Source of the DNA: Methanosarcina horonobensis HB-1 = JCM 15518
Lineage (GTDB): Archaea > Halobacteriota > Methanosarcinia > Methanosarcinales > Methanosarcinaceae
Assembly: GCF_000970285.1 (NCBI RefSeq)
Contig: NZ_CP009516.1
Coordinates: forward strand, 2,831,036 to 2,895,035
Reading direction: 5' to 3'
DNA: 64,000 nt
Under the pieces are notes generated by a model that was not told where the DNA came from, did not search any database, and was given only the letters and a program-made list of their open reading frames with translations. The position numbers and the translations under genes were made by a program. Below are positions 46,077 to 56,228 of the stretch, one piece after another. Position 1 is the first letter of the stretch, and each line of letters begins with the position of its first letter.

Positions 46077-46166
46077 CTATCAATTTGGTATTTTTTGATA
46101 GATATTGACAGTTTATTCCGTATATTTCTTTCTATCAATTTGATAGATTTTGATAGATATTGATAG
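46077..46166. promoter_or_regulatory. 35-bp direct repeats with TATCAA/TTGATA palindromes, probable Fic operator
   Basis: Two near-identical 35-base copies at 46077-46111 and 46132-46166, start to start 55 bases. The second contains the palindrome CTATCAA T TTGATAG; both continue with TTTTGATAGATATTGA. They lie at and just upstream of the fic start, the expected place for autoregulation by its winged helix. Confidence 0.65.
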
Positions 46167-46328
46167 TAAAATTGAGGATGGACGGCTTGACATCAGCCGA
46201 TAAGAACGATTCAGAGAATAAATCAAAAATAGTATTCCATTATTCAATTTTCAAAAAGAGCATAGTGCATAGCTAAGTAAGCTGCTTTACTATAATCTTA
46301 CCCTTCCCAGACTTTTACTACTTATTTC

Positions 46329-46535
46329 TCAGGCATTATACGCATCATAAAGCTGCCAGACCCAGATAATCAGCCATAATATAGTTCCGGTCCCGATAAT
46401 ATGCATGGCTCCTGTAACCGCAAAAGCTATCCAGATACAGAGTGCCTTGAAAAAGTGTCCCTTTATAAGCTGACCCAGACCGGGTACGAAAAAAGAAAAT
46501 AGGGCGGGAACTCCATGTGTTCTTCTACAGTCCAT
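46329..46535 (-). CDS. Small two-helix membrane protein (TM2-like), copy 1
   Basis: 68 residues from ATG 46535 (AAGGTAAG ribosome binding site). RRTHGVPALFSFFVPGLGQLIKGHFFKALCIW, a second helix and WQLYDAYNA at the end. It resembles short TM2/DUF5683-like proteins with a PGLGQ turn; function unknown. Its near-twin lies at 48866-49072, so the pair flanks the pepF gene. Confidence 0.78.
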   Translation of the reverse strand: MDCRRTHGVPALFSFFVPGLGQLIKGHFFKALCIWIAFAVTGAMHIIGTGTILWLIIWVWQLYDAYNA

Positions 46536-46839
46536 AAAACTTACCTTTTTTAAGAACTTATCTTTCTGAGAACTTGTCTTTTTAAACACTTAATAAGAGA
46601 GCATATATAAATAATCTGACCTGGATGAAAATAATCTAATCTGGACTGTTTTTCTCCTTTAAATTTATTTCTTCTTCTTAATCTGTGCTCAGCCGATCTT
46701 AATTATAATTTTGAGGTTTTTGATTTCATTTTTGAATATTTTCTGGACATCAGGTTAATATGAATCAGTCCATATATATTCTCAGACATAAGGATTAGGT
46801 TCATAATTATAGATTGATAGTTATTTGGGGTAAAATTTT

Positions 46840-48699
46840 ATGGGACTAAATAAAGAGATTAACCCTGATGAGGTTACTACGGAGTGGAACGATTCTTATC
46901 TTTTCAACAGCAGAGAAGATGCCTTAGAAGATCTTGGAAAGTTAAAAAAGAAATCTGAAGAAATAAGTCAGACTTTCCGACCGGAATTTGAAAGACTATC
47001 CGGGAAGGTTTTACTGGATTATCTGGAAACTGAAAAGGAGTTCTCAAGGTCTGTTGATGTCCTCTATATATACGCATATACTCAACTAAGTAAAAACGTG
47101 AATGACCAGTTCTTTAATTCTCTTCTCACAGAGTCTCAGGACCTGATTACAGAACACAAAATGGCCAGCGCATTTGCAACCGTGGAACTTACCTCGCTCA
47201 ATAAAGAGGAGTGGGACAGGCTCTTTTTCGAAGAACCCGGACTTGAGGTATATCGGCCTTATCTTGAAGCAACATATATGAGGTTTATAGAGCACAGGCC
47301 AATGAATGAAGCCCAGGCTATATATCTTGCAGATATTGAAAATCAACGTATGAAACTGGAAACTGAAGCTGTTTCTGAAATTACTAATAAAGTCACGATG
47401 GCAGGAAGTATAACCCTTGAGAGTGGAGAGAAATTTCAGGTTAATTCCCAGTCTTACAATACTCTGCTTTCAACAGACCAGAACCGGGAAAACAGGAAAA
47501 GGTGTTATGATCAGAGGTTTTACCACCTGATAAATGAATCAGATTCTATGGCTTCTCTCTATTCTGAAAAAGCCCTACTTGACGACCTTATTGCAAGAGA
47601 GCTGAACTACAGGGACTCTTATGAATCCAACCTGTATGACCTTTATCTCACAAAGGATCAGGTTGACGACATGAGTACGGTTTTCAAGAAGAGAAAACAC
47701 ATATTTGAGAATTATAACGAGTTCAGGAGGAAAAAGCTCGGGCTTGAGAAGCTCAGGCCGTACGACCTTATGCTGCAGTTAACGGACCAACCCGGTAAAA
47801 ACTATACTTACACAGATGCTTTACAGGAGGTCCAGAAATCCTATTCCGGGATGGATTCTCGTTTCAATGAGATTTTCTTAAAAATGGCAACCGGGAATTT
47901 CATAGATGTATATCCTGACCCTGAGCATGGAAAACAGCCCGGAGGTTACTGTTACGGACTCAGTGCCCTGAAGTCTCCTGCTCTGATTTTTATGAATTAT
48001 AACGGCATTATCAGCGACCAGAAAACCCTTACTCACGAACTGGGGCACGGGATTAATTACTATCTGGTTGGTAATTCTGTAGACTACTTTTATTGTTCAG
48101 GTCAGATCTACGAAATGGAGATTCCGTCCACTTTCAATGAAGAACTCTTTGTTGATTATATAATTGAAAATTCCGATAAAGAAACAGCAGTTGCAGTGCT
48201 TGCCCAGCATATAGGCGAATATCAGAATTATTTTACCCGCCAGCCCATGATTACGGAATTCGAATATAAAGCACACCAGCTCTGCGCTGAGAAAAGTAGT
48301 AAAAATGGAACCGTTAGTGGAGCTGAACTTAACGCTCTCTGGACAGATCTCTCTAAAGAATACAGGAGCGAGTCCGTTGAATATTATACAGAAGATTCTG
48401 CGGAATGGACCTATATCAACCACATTTACCTGACAAATAACTACTATACTTTCAACTATGCGATTTCAAAAGCAATAACTCTCGCCCTTTTCAAACAATA
48501 CAAAGAAAAACCTGAAATCTTCAACAAAAATTACATTGCCTACCTTTCTGCAGGCTCAACAATGCCTCCTGAAGAGAAACTCAAAAAATACTTCGGGATA
48601 GAGATTAACAGGCAGCTCTTTGAAGATGCTATGGATATCGTGGAGTTGAGGATCCAGGAGCTGAATAAACTGGAAAAAGAGACCAGTGGAGACCAGTGA
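46840..48699 (+). CDS. pepF: Oligoendopeptidase F (M3 metallopeptidase)
   Basis: 619 residues. The zinc motif HELGH (His399, Glu400, His403) with the third ligand further on in YCSGQIYEMEIPSTFNEELFVDY. The M3B helical shell is present throughout (FNSLLTESQDLITEHKMASAF, etc.). It cleaves short peptides in the cytosol. Full length for the family. Its start ATG follows a GGGGTAAAATTTT leader. It is flanked by the twin membrane proteins, both on the other strand. Confidence 0.93.
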   Translation: MGLNKEINPDEVTTEWNDSYLFNSREDALEDLGKLKKKSEEISQTFRPEFERLSGKVLLDYLETEKEFSRSVDVLYIYAYTQLSKNVNDQFFNSLLTESQDLITEHKMASAFATVELTSLNKEEWDRLFFEEPGLEVYRPYLEATYMRFIEHRPMNEAQAIYLADIENQRMKLETEAVSEITNKVTMAGSITLESGEKFQVNSQSYNTLLSTDQNRENRKRCYDQRFYHLINESDSMASLYSEKALLDDLIARELNYRDSYESNLYDLYLTKDQVDDMSTVFKKRKHIFENYNEFRRKKLGLEKLRPYDLMLQLTDQPGKNYTYTDALQEVQKSYSGMDSRFNEIFLKMATGNFIDVYPDPEHGKQPGGYCYGLSALKSPALIFMNYNGIISDQKTLTHELGHGINYYLVGNSVDYFYCSGQIYEMEIPSTFNEELFVDYIIENSDKETAVAVLAQHIGEYQNYFTRQPMITEFEYKAHQLCAEKSSKNGTVSGAELNALWTDLSKEYRSESVEYYTEDSAEWTYINHIYLTNNYYTFNYAISKAITLALFKQYKEKPEIFNKNYIAYLSAGSTMPPEEKLKKYFGIEINRQLFEDAMDIVELRIQELNKLEKETSGDQ

Positions 48700-48865
48700 A
48701 AATATATCCGATATCGTATCCGATTACTATTTCCGATTATATCTGAGCAATTTTACTTTACTCTGCTTATTTTGAACTTTTATTTAAGTTATTTCAGCCC
48801 TTTTTAATATTTTTTTCAGCCGTTGAATGAATCACGCATTTTCCATTGTAATTTTTCTATTGTAA

Positions 48866-49072
48866 TTATGCATTATAGGCATCGTAAATCTGCGCAATCC
48901 AGACGACTATTCCCATCAAAAATCCAATTCCGATAACGCTCATGAATGCGCTGATCAGCAGGGCTGCCCAGACGCCAAACGCTTTGGATACCTGCCCTTT
49001 CACAAGTTGACCCAGACCAGGAATGAAGAAAGAGAACAGTGCGGGAACTCCATGTGTTCTTCTATGGCTCAT
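48866..49072 (-). CDS. Small two-helix membrane protein (TM2-like), copy 2
   Basis: 68 residues, RRTHGVPALFSFFIPGLGQLVKGQVSKAFGVW then VVWIAQIYDAYNA. About two thirds of residues match copy 1 at 46329. GAGAGGTAGGTTT precedes ATG. Function unknown. Confidence 0.8.
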   Translation of the reverse strand: MSHRRTHGVPALFSFFIPGLGQLVKGQVSKAFGVWAALLISAFMSVIGIGFLMGIVVWIAQIYDAYNA

Positions 49073-49776
49073 AAACCTACCTCTCTTACTACCTTTTTAT
49101 ATAATTATATTATTAGCAAGTATGGATATAAATATCTCTTGACGACTCTCGACTGCGCAGTTACTTTTTAGCAAATTAAAATTACTTTTCAATCTTTCTT
49201 CGTTAATTTGTTTGATGTTTTAAACCTGGGTCAATGAATTTTTTATTGAAAATCAGGCTCTTTAAGCAGATATCTGCCTGAAAAGACTGTGCAGAGATAT
49301 TGAACGGGTACATTTTACTCATCAAGTAAATCCAATCTTTATTATTTATTTTGAAATTACTCCATAGGATGTCTATATTTTTTAATAAAGCTGATCTAAA
49401 AAAACTGATGTAAAAGCTAACCTAAATATCGATATAAGTGTTCAGTTCTTTAGGGAACCCGTTGTTATTTATTCAAATTATATGCCGAAATTAATATATA
49501 TGAAAATATTAAACCACTTATATAATCTTTGCTTCGGCTAAAAAAACGCAAAATTAAGGACCTGCACATCGTGAAGTATCAGTTACAGTCTAGATAGAGG
49601 ATACCGAACGTTTAAATTTAAACATTAATATGGGAAATCAATAATGAATATAAATCTTTTAATGAAAGCTAACTCTTGAACAAGACTCTTAGCCTATTTC
49701 TCCCATGACAAGAATTATTTTTTTCGATGATAATTGACCACTCCATGATAATTTGCAGGTAATCCGGAGTATCTTT
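49073..49776. other. Divergent spacer, no gene seen
   Basis: AT-rich, 700 bases. Promoter-like TTATATAATTATATTATT directly upstream of the small membrane gene (about 49100-49118) and TATATGAAAATATT around 49497. No open frame with gene-like features. Confidence 0.45.
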
Positions 49777-51141
49777 ATGGAAAAGAAGGACAGTAAAAAG
49801 TCAGCACTGGGTCATTTAAAGACTTTATGGAAATCATTGCCAGAAGTCATAAAATTACTTGGTACAATCCTGAGTATAGCCATCGCTCTTAAGGTCCTGT
49901 TTCCTGCATCAACTGTAGGAATCGATTCTTTTGATGCCGGTCCTGAAGTTATCGAGCCAGGAGAGCTTTCCGTTCTGACATGGGAAGTGTCAGGGGCAAC
50001 GAATATTACTATAGAACCTGATCTCGGAGCTGTAAACTCAAGCGGATCATTTTCCGTATCTCCTTCTGAAACAACAACTTACAAATTAATGGCTTCAGGA
50101 GACGGGGATGAAAAAATAGCCATGTGTACGGTTACGGTTGAAGAGGAGGATATGCTTATCAGTTCTTTTGATGCAAGTCCTGACTTAGTTAGACCAGGAG
50201 AAAGTGCTGTCCTGAATTGGCATGTTTCCGGGGTCTCAAACGTTACTATAGAGCCTGGTGTCGGAACTGTAGAGCCTACCGGTACATTGAATGTATCTCC
50301 TGCAGACACTACCTCATATAAGCTTACAGCTTCAAATGGTGATAAAGAAGACACAGCTTACTGTACGGTTACAGTTAAAGGAGATCTCCCATCTACGGAG
50401 GAAAATTCTTCATCTATGGAAGAAAATGTGATGCCTCAGACTGAAAGTCTGCCGGTTCAGGAAGAGGAGTCATCCTCTGATAACCTGCCTTCTGATAACC
50501 TGCCCTCTGAGGACTTGCCTTCTGAGAACTTGCCTTCTATCGTCTCTTTTAATGCAGACCCTGATGTCCTCGCGAAAGGAGAGAGTTCCAATTTAATCTG
50601 GAGTGTTTCCGAAGCTACGGAAGTTTCCATAGATCCAGGGATCGGGACTGCAGGTCTGAGTGGCAGCCAGAGATTATTCCCTGAAGAAACCACCACTTAT
50701 ACCCTGACAGCTACAAACGGAGCGGGCAGTGTCAGTGCTACCAAAGTCATATATGTGGAAGAACCTTCCATGCCGGCCTCTTCTGAGCCTGTCTCCACTC
50801 CGGAACAGATCTCCCCTACCAGCGGAGATGTATTCGATAACTCTGCGACACAGGCTGCACTAATATGGGAAACGGTTTCGGGTGCTGCAAACTACACGGT
50901 AGAAATTGACTCGTATGATTCAAACACGGGTCAGTGGCTTTCGGAATCTTCCGGGTCAGATGTAGTCTCCGGGATATCCGGAACCAGCTACTCTTTTGAG
51001 TTTCCGGAGGGCACAGACCAGTACCGCTGGCGAGTCTGGTCTGTAAGTTCGGAAGGCACGGAAAGCGGTAAAAGCGACTGGTGGACTTTCAGCACTCAGC
51101 TTAGCCTCAGCCCGGAAACTATGGATACTCCCTCCACGTAA
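49777..51141 (+). CDS. Membrane-anchored surface protein with Ig-like repeats
   Basis: 454 residues from ATG 49777 (GGAG at good spacing; a TTG eight codons up is in frame). A cytosolic basic leader, one membrane helix (LGTILSIAIALKVLFP), then three about 78-residue Ig-like repeats marked by FDASPDLVRPGESAVLNW...VSPADTTSYKLTASNG. Between repeats two and three lies a Ser/Glu/Pro linker with four 15-base repeats (50476-50535, SDNLPSDNLPSEDLPSENLP). The C-terminal part resembles a fibronectin-type domain (AALIWETVSGAANYTVEI...YRWRVWSVSSEG). Likely an extracellular binding or structural protein; no enzyme motif. Confidence 0.82.
   Translation: MEKKDSKKSALGHLKTLWKSLPEVIKLLGTILSIAIALKVLFPASTVGIDSFDAGPEVIEPGELSVLTWEVSGATNITIEPDLGAVNSSGSFSVSPSETTTYKLMASGDGDEKIAMCTVTVEEEDMLISSFDASPDLVRPGESAVLNWHVSGVSNVTIEPGVGTVEPTGTLNVSPADTTSYKLTASNGDKEDTAYCTVTVKGDLPSTEENSSSMEENVMPQTESLPVQEEESSSDNLPSDNLPSEDLPSENLPSIVSFNADPDVLAKGESSNLIWSVSEATEVSIDPGIGTAGLSGSQRLFPEETTTYTLTATNGAGSVSATKVIYVEEPSMPASSEPVSTPEQISPTSGDVFDNSATQAALIWETVSGAANYTVEIDSYDSNTGQWLSESSGSDVVSGISGTSYSFEFPEGTDQYRWRVWSVSSEGTESGKSDWWTFSTQLSLSPETMDTPST
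50476..50535. repeat. Four 15-bp in-frame repeats in the linker
   Basis: Units at 50476, 50491, 50506 and 50521 such as TCTGATAACCTGCCT, encoding S-D/E-x-L-P. A recent expansion inside the coding region that adds a flexible acidic linker. Confidence 0.9.
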
Positions 51142-51455
51142 TTTCTTTTCCATGTTGCTGCAAGGTTTTTGAGTTAATAACCGGAAAATACCGGTTAGTT
51201 TCTTTTTTAACATCTCTTGTGAGTCTTTTTAGCATTTCTTTTTTGCTTTACATGTATCATCCTGCAGAACTTGAAATGAACGTAAAAAATAATTACAGGT
51301 TTGAAAAGGCTTATATTCTCAGGCTTGGAATACTCTGAGACCAGACAAATTTCTATATATTCCGATTTTTCATAAAATGCAGGTTTCAACAAAGCTAAAC
51401 TTCGACAAAACCAGATTCCACAAAACCAAACCTATAGTAACTACGATTCGTAATT
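51142..51455. other. Intergenic, no gene seen
   Basis: AT-rich spacer with an ACCGGAAAATACCGGT palindrome near 51179-51194, followed by T-rich sequence, a candidate terminator for the surface-protein gene. Confidence 0.45.
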
Positions 51456-52640
51456 ATGATCCGCAAAAAACAAACTGAAAAGACTTATGAATGGGACCCT
51501 CCGGCTCCTTCAACAGTCTATATCAAAATAAAGAACATCCCTTATGAAACCTTCAAAACGAGGATGAACCAGGGACTGGTCACTACTGAGCTTGACCAGA
51601 TCAGGTACCGGCTTGAGAGGCACATCTACTGCTGCGGAGTTTGTTCTAAGTACATGAATGGATACTGTGTTATTACAAACAGGAAGGCTGAGCCAGGCTG
51701 GATCTGTAAGTCCTTCGTTCCAAAAGAGGAGTTTATATATCTTGACTCCAGGCCTGACCAGAAGGACTCAGTAGAATTCAGATACCTCTCTGAAACAGGA
51801 CTTGAAAAAGAGAATATAGAAAGTGCAGGGAAAGATGAAAGAAGTCCGGAAAGTACAGGGACGAAAACTCTCTATGAAGAAGGAGTGACTCTTTACAGAC
51901 AGGGAAGACTAAGACTTGCGATTCAGGTTTTTGACCGTGTGCTTGAAGAAAATCCCCAGGATTTCGCAGTCCTGTTTCATAAAGGAAATTCCCTGCTGAA
52001 ACTCAAGCGTTATGAAGAGGCTCTTGAGACATTTGAGAGAGCTTCCGAAATTAACCCTGAAAATGCAGGACTCTGGACTAATCTCGGGTTTATTCTAACA
52101 AAACTTGAGCGATTCCGGGACGCGCTTGAGGCTTTCGAAAAGTCGATTTCTCTGAACCCTGTGCAGAAGAATGCATGGGAAGGTAAGGACGCAGTACTTG
52201 CCAGATTGCGCCTGTGTGAAGAAAAGCTTGGAGAATCCGAAGAGTCTCTGAAAAAAAACCCTGACAATCCGGATACTCTCTTTGAAAAAGGAAAACTCCA
52301 TCTCAGGCTTGGAGAGCAGGAAAAAGCTATGCAGGCTTTTAGAAAAGCTCTTGAGATAAAACCTGAAAATGCCGAAGCCTGGCAGCTTCGTGGAAAAGTC
52401 CTCTTTAAGGCCGGTTCGGAAAAGGAGGCTCTGCATGCTTTTGAAAAGGCAGCCCACCTTAAGCCCGATTATGCAGAAGCCTGGTATGAAAAGGGTAACG
52501 TATTCCTTAAACTTGGAAACCTTAAAGGTGCAGAAAATGCTTTTAAGATTGCAGCCAGCCTCTGGGAGAGTAAAGGGATCAAAACAAAAGCAGAAAGTGC
52601 CCGTGAAAAAGTTAAAAGGCTGAACTCTAGAGAATTATAA
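51456..52640 (+). CDS. TPR protein with N-terminal cysteine cluster
   Basis: 394 residues. The N-terminal 90 residues hold Cys59, Cys60, Cys63, Cys71 and Cys84 (HIYCCGVCSKYMNGYC...GWIC), likely a zinc or cluster site. From about residue 130 there are TPR units with 34-residue spacing (EEGVTLYRQGRLRLAIQVFDRVLEENPQDF; EALETFERASEINPENAGLW; KAMQAFRKALEIKPENAEAW). A protein-binding scaffold; partners unknown. It converges with glycogen phosphorylase with 6 bases between stops. Confidence 0.85.
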   Translation: MIRKKQTEKTYEWDPPAPSTVYIKIKNIPYETFKTRMNQGLVTTELDQIRYRLERHIYCCGVCSKYMNGYCVITNRKAEPGWICKSFVPKEEFIYLDSRPDQKDSVEFRYLSETGLEKENIESAGKDERSPESTGTKTLYEEGVTLYRQGRLRLAIQVFDRVLEENPQDFAVLFHKGNSLLKLKRYEEALETFERASEINPENAGLWTNLGFILTKLERFRDALEAFEKSISLNPVQKNAWEGKDAVLARLRLCEEKLGESEESLKKNPDNPDTLFEKGKLHLRLGEQEKAMQAFRKALEIKPENAEAWQLRGKVLFKAGSEKEALHAFEKAAHLKPDYAEAWYEKGNVFLKLGNLKGAENAFKIAASLWESKGIKTKAESAREKVKRLNSREL

Positions 52641-52646
52641 ACTTTT

Positions 52647-54326
52647 TTACAGATATGCATTCGTAACATAACGCCGCATCATCCTGTGGCTGTTGAAATA
52701 ATAGGCAATCATACCTATCGAGTTATTTATCAGTTTAAACCATTCGTCTCTGCGGTCGTAATATGTGGGAACTATGATATAGTAGAGTTTGTTATAAAGG
52801 TCGTCAATTTCAGCGAGCCTTGCTTCTTCCCCGGTAATATGTTCTTCGGGCTGAGGGCCTATTGACCAGCCGGTTACCCCTTCGATCCATCCTTCAATCC
52901 ACCAGCCATCAAGCACGCTGAAATTTACGACCCCGTTATGGGCAGCTTTCATGCCGCTCGTACCCGAAGCTTCATAAGGGCGAGTAGGGGTATTTAACCA
53001 GACATCAACTCCGGAAACCAGTTTCGCTGCCAGATCCATATCATAGTTTTCCAGAAAGACGATTTTTATTTCATTCCGGAGTGTTTCTATACTTTTAAAA
53101 ATATCTCTTATAAGCTGTTTTCCAGCCTCATCATGCGGGTGGGCTTTTCCTGCAAAGATAAGCTGAACTCTGCCTCTCCTGTTTATTTTCCTAAGCCTTT
53201 CAAGGTCTGAGAGGATTAAGGTTGCCCGCTTATACGCTGTCATGCGCCTTGCAAAACCTATGGTCAGGGTTTCATAGTCCATGCCTGCCCCTGTTCTTTT
53301 GTTAACCTCATCTATAAGGTCTTTTTTTGCACTCCAGTGGGCTTCCCAGATTTCATCATCAGGGATTCCTCCTATTCTTACCAGGAGTTCGGGTTCGTTT
53401 GCCCATCCAGGCAGGTAGCGGTCAAAAAGCTGCCTGAAAGCAGGGCAGGTCCAGGTATAGGAGTGGATGCCGTTTGTTATTGCCTGGATTGAATATCCTG
53501 GAAAGAGTTCTCTTGAGACTCGACTGTGCCTTTTTGTAACTCCATTGACATACTCGGACAGGTTGAGGGCAAAAAGGCTTGTGTTAAAACGGTCTGCCCC
53601 TCCAAATCTTCTAAGGATATCCACATCATTTTTATCCCTAATCTGGTCTTCAATAAGCCCGTAATCGAACTTGTCATGCCCTGCTTCTACAGGCGTATGA
53701 GTGGTAAAAATACAGAGCTCCTTTACTTTAGCAGGATCTTTACCATTACGTTTCAAAAGCTCCAGAGCAAGCAAGCTTGAGTGCCCTTCATTCATGTGAT
53801 ATTTTCGGACCTTAAAGCCAAGTGCTTCAAGCATACGAACTCCCCCTATCCCGAGCACGATTTCCTGCTTGAGCCTGTATGTATGGTCGCCCCCATAAAG
53901 AAAATCCGTAATCCTGCGGTCATCCCATGAGTTCCCCTCTACATTGGTGTCGAGAAAAATAATAGGTACGCAGCCTCCGGTAAGGCTTTTGCAGTTGTAG
54001 TGCCATGCCTGAATTTTGACATCCCTGTCCTGAATTTTGACGCTCACTTCCTGCTGGAGCCGGGTCATCAAATTAGAAGGGTCCCACTCTTCAGTTTGTT
54101 CTGTCTGGGTCCCGAAGGCATCAAGGCTCTGCCTGAAATATCCTTTATTGCTAACCAAAGTTACTGCTACAAGAGGAATACTGAGGTCTGCAGCCGAGCG
54201 GATTGTATCGCCGGCGAGCACTCCAAGTCCTCCTGCATATGTCGGGATTTCATTGCGAAGTCCTATTTCCATAGAAAAATAAGCTATTTTCTGCCCTTTC
54301 AATACTCCCTGGAGATCGTTTTCCAT
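52647..54326 (-). CDS. glgP: Alpha-glucan (glycogen) phosphorylase, short type
   Basis: About 559 residues, family GT35, the shorter archaeal/bacterial form. KGQKIAYFSMEIGLRNEIPTYAGGLGVLAGDT, KYHMNEGHSSLLALELL, FTTHTPVEAGHDKF, FARRMTAYKRATLI, and RPYEASGTSGMKAAHNG with the pyridoxal-phosphate Lys. It releases glucose-1-phosphate from glycogen. ATG 54326 fits family starts (an upstream ATG at 54356 adds ten residues). Monocistronic. All key motifs are intact. Confidence 0.93.
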   Translation of the reverse strand: MENDLQGVLKGQKIAYFSMEIGLRNEIPTYAGGLGVLAGDTIRSAADLSIPLVAVTLVSNKGYFRQSLDAFGTQTEQTEEWDPSNLMTRLQQEVSVKIQDRDVKIQAWHYNCKSLTGGCVPIIFLDTNVEGNSWDDRRITDFLYGGDHTYRLKQEIVLGIGGVRMLEALGFKVRKYHMNEGHSSLLALELLKRNGKDPAKVKELCIFTTHTPVEAGHDKFDYGLIEDQIRDKNDVDILRRFGGADRFNTSLFALNLSEYVNGVTKRHSRVSRELFPGYSIQAITNGIHSYTWTCPAFRQLFDRYLPGWANEPELLVRIGGIPDDEIWEAHWSAKKDLIDEVNKRTGAGMDYETLTIGFARRMTAYKRATLILSDLERLRKINRRGRVQLIFAGKAHPHDEAGKQLIRDIFKSIETLRNEIKIVFLENYDMDLAAKLVSGVDVWLNTPTRPYEASGTSGMKAAHNGVVNFSVLDGWWIEGWIEGVTGWSIGPQPEEHITGEEARLAEIDDLYNKLYYIIVPTYYDRRDEWFKLINNSIGMIAYYFNSHRMMRRYVTNAYL

Positions 54327-54356
54327 ATCAGTTAATCCCCCTGCCTTCTTTATCAT

Positions 54357-54739
54357 TTAGCAGTAATGTTTAAAAATACTCAATTTTTTTAAATAATATT
54401 TATGAAGATGCCTCCTGATATATTAATTCTACCTTCCAAGTTGACTTCTCGAGTTAAATCAAGCTTAAAATAAACCAAAAAATTTCTTCGTAACCAGAGT
54501 TTTTTGATTCCTCGAATTGTATACTCTAAAAAATATATTCTCGATACTCTTAAAACCTAAAAGTAACCATCAATCAGATTAAGAAACACTCTCCACTGCC
54601 TACAAAACTTTAGATTAAACGTTTACCAGTAAAACATTTTTTAAGTATGATTTAAATAGCAAATATGAATATATTATTTAAGTGTATCTTATTCTGGTAG
54701 ATATTAAATTAGTTGTGGACAATAAATAGGTGGAAGTAG
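54357..54739. other. Divergent intergenic region
   Basis: AT-rich, with TTAAATAATATTTATG near the phosphorylase start and TATTATTTAAG upstream of the HEAT gene. No gene. Confidence 0.45.
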
Positions 54740-55957
54740 ATGCCTGAAGATGTTATATCTCATTCCTCTGGAGATTCTGAAGAAAAGAAGGTGGTTTCTT
54801 CCAGGTCTCTGGAGTCGCTTAAAGATCGGGCAACAAAAGACAGGAATCATGCGGTTAGACGTGAAGCTCTTCTCACACTTGCAAAAAACTATCGTGACAG
54901 TGAGGATATTTTTGATTTTATAAAAGATATAGCTATCAGTGATAGTCACTACTCGGTCCGAAAGACCGCCCTTAAGGAACTGACAAGTTCGTGGAAAGAA
55001 AGACCAGAAACTTTGTCCCTTGTTAGAGAAAGGGCTATTGAGGATGCAAATTACGAAGTAAGAAGGGCTGCTGTAAGAGAACTTGCAGAGAACTGGAAGA
55101 ATATGCCTGAAATTATCGAGCTTCTAAGGGATTGGGCTGAGAATTCAAAAGATAAGTTTGTCCGGAGCACAGCTCTTCAGGAGCTTTCCGGGTGCTGGGG
55201 CAAAAACTGCTGCAGTCTGGATTTTATAACAGACAGGGTTGTAGAGGAGAAGGATGGTTTTGTCAGGGCTATTGCAGTCCATAGCATTGCAAAACACTGG
55301 TATGAGGAACCAAAGGTTCTTCAGCTGGTAATGGATAAAGCCGTGAACGACGAACATTATTCTGTAAGGAGTGTGGCTTTACAGGCACTGGCAGGAAAAT
55401 GGTCCAGCAAGGAAAATATCCTTCCTTTTATAAAAGAAAGGGCAGTAAAGGATGCTCACTATTCTGTAAGGGGAGTTGCTATTCAGGAACTTGCAAATGG
55501 CTGGCATGACGTTCCTGAAATTCTGGAGTTTATCAGGGAAAGATGTGTTCGCGACGAGGATAATATGGTAAGAGGAACCGCGGTCAGTCTGCTTGCTTCC
55601 TTATGGCCTGAAGAACCAGGAGCCTTTGAGCTGATCATGGAAAAAGCTGTTTCTGATGAACATTATTCTGTCAGGAAAAACTCCATGGAAGAGCTTGTAA
55701 AAGGCTGGCACGAGAGGCCTGATACTCTCAGACTTGTAAGGGATAGACTGCTAAATGATGAAGATAACTTCGTAAGGATTACCGCAGTTCAGGAGCTTGC
55801 AAAAATCTGGCATACTGATCCGGGCACTCTTCCTCTTATTAAAGAGATAGCTCTTAAAGATAAAGATGAATTTGTAAGAGATGCAGCTGTCCGGGAGATC
55901 ATAGATGGCTGGCAGGATAAAGACATTAAAAGTAAGTTTATGAAAAGATTCACTTGA
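54740..55957 (+). CDS. HEAT-repeat protein
   Basis: 405 residues, almost only HEAT repeats, about eleven units of 31-33 residues with the pattern ...DxxxxVRxxAVxELAxxWxxxPExLxLxxxxA (for example HYSVRSVALQALAGKW and NFVRITAVQELAKIW). An alpha-solenoid scaffold of the PBS-lyase/HEAT type; no catalytic residues seen. The units are very regular, which suggests expansion by repeat duplication and a large contact surface. TAGGTGGAAGTAG precedes the ATG. Function and partner unknown. Confidence 0.88.
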   Translation: MPEDVISHSSGDSEEKKVVSSRSLESLKDRATKDRNHAVRREALLTLAKNYRDSEDIFDFIKDIAISDSHYSVRKTALKELTSSWKERPETLSLVRERAIEDANYEVRRAAVRELAENWKNMPEIIELLRDWAENSKDKFVRSTALQELSGCWGKNCCSLDFITDRVVEEKDGFVRAIAVHSIAKHWYEEPKVLQLVMDKAVNDEHYSVRSVALQALAGKWSSKENILPFIKERAVKDAHYSVRGVAIQELANGWHDVPEILEFIRERCVRDEDNMVRGTAVSLLASLWPEEPGAFELIMEKAVSDEHYSVRKNSMEELVKGWHERPDTLRLVRDRLLNDEDNFVRITAVQELAKIWHTDPGTLPLIKEIALKDKDEFVRDAAVREIIDGWQDKDIKSKFMKRFT

Positions 55958-56228
55958 TATTTTTCCTTCTGTAAATCTTACCTGCGAAAAAACTTCACTC
56001 AAGTTTGATTTATATATTTTTCCCTCTGAATTTACTTTTTTCTATAAATTCCTGTGTTTAGAAATATCATGGTTTAAGCCTGATCAAGCCTCCTATGCAT
56101 GATATTCTTGAAGATTCAAATCACAATCTTTTTAATTTATTGCGTGTTTCTATGTAGTTGTAGCAAAAAGACTAAATATGCGAAACTTTCTCCTAGCTTC
56201 CTGTAAAAGGTTTCGCGCGAGGACTAAA

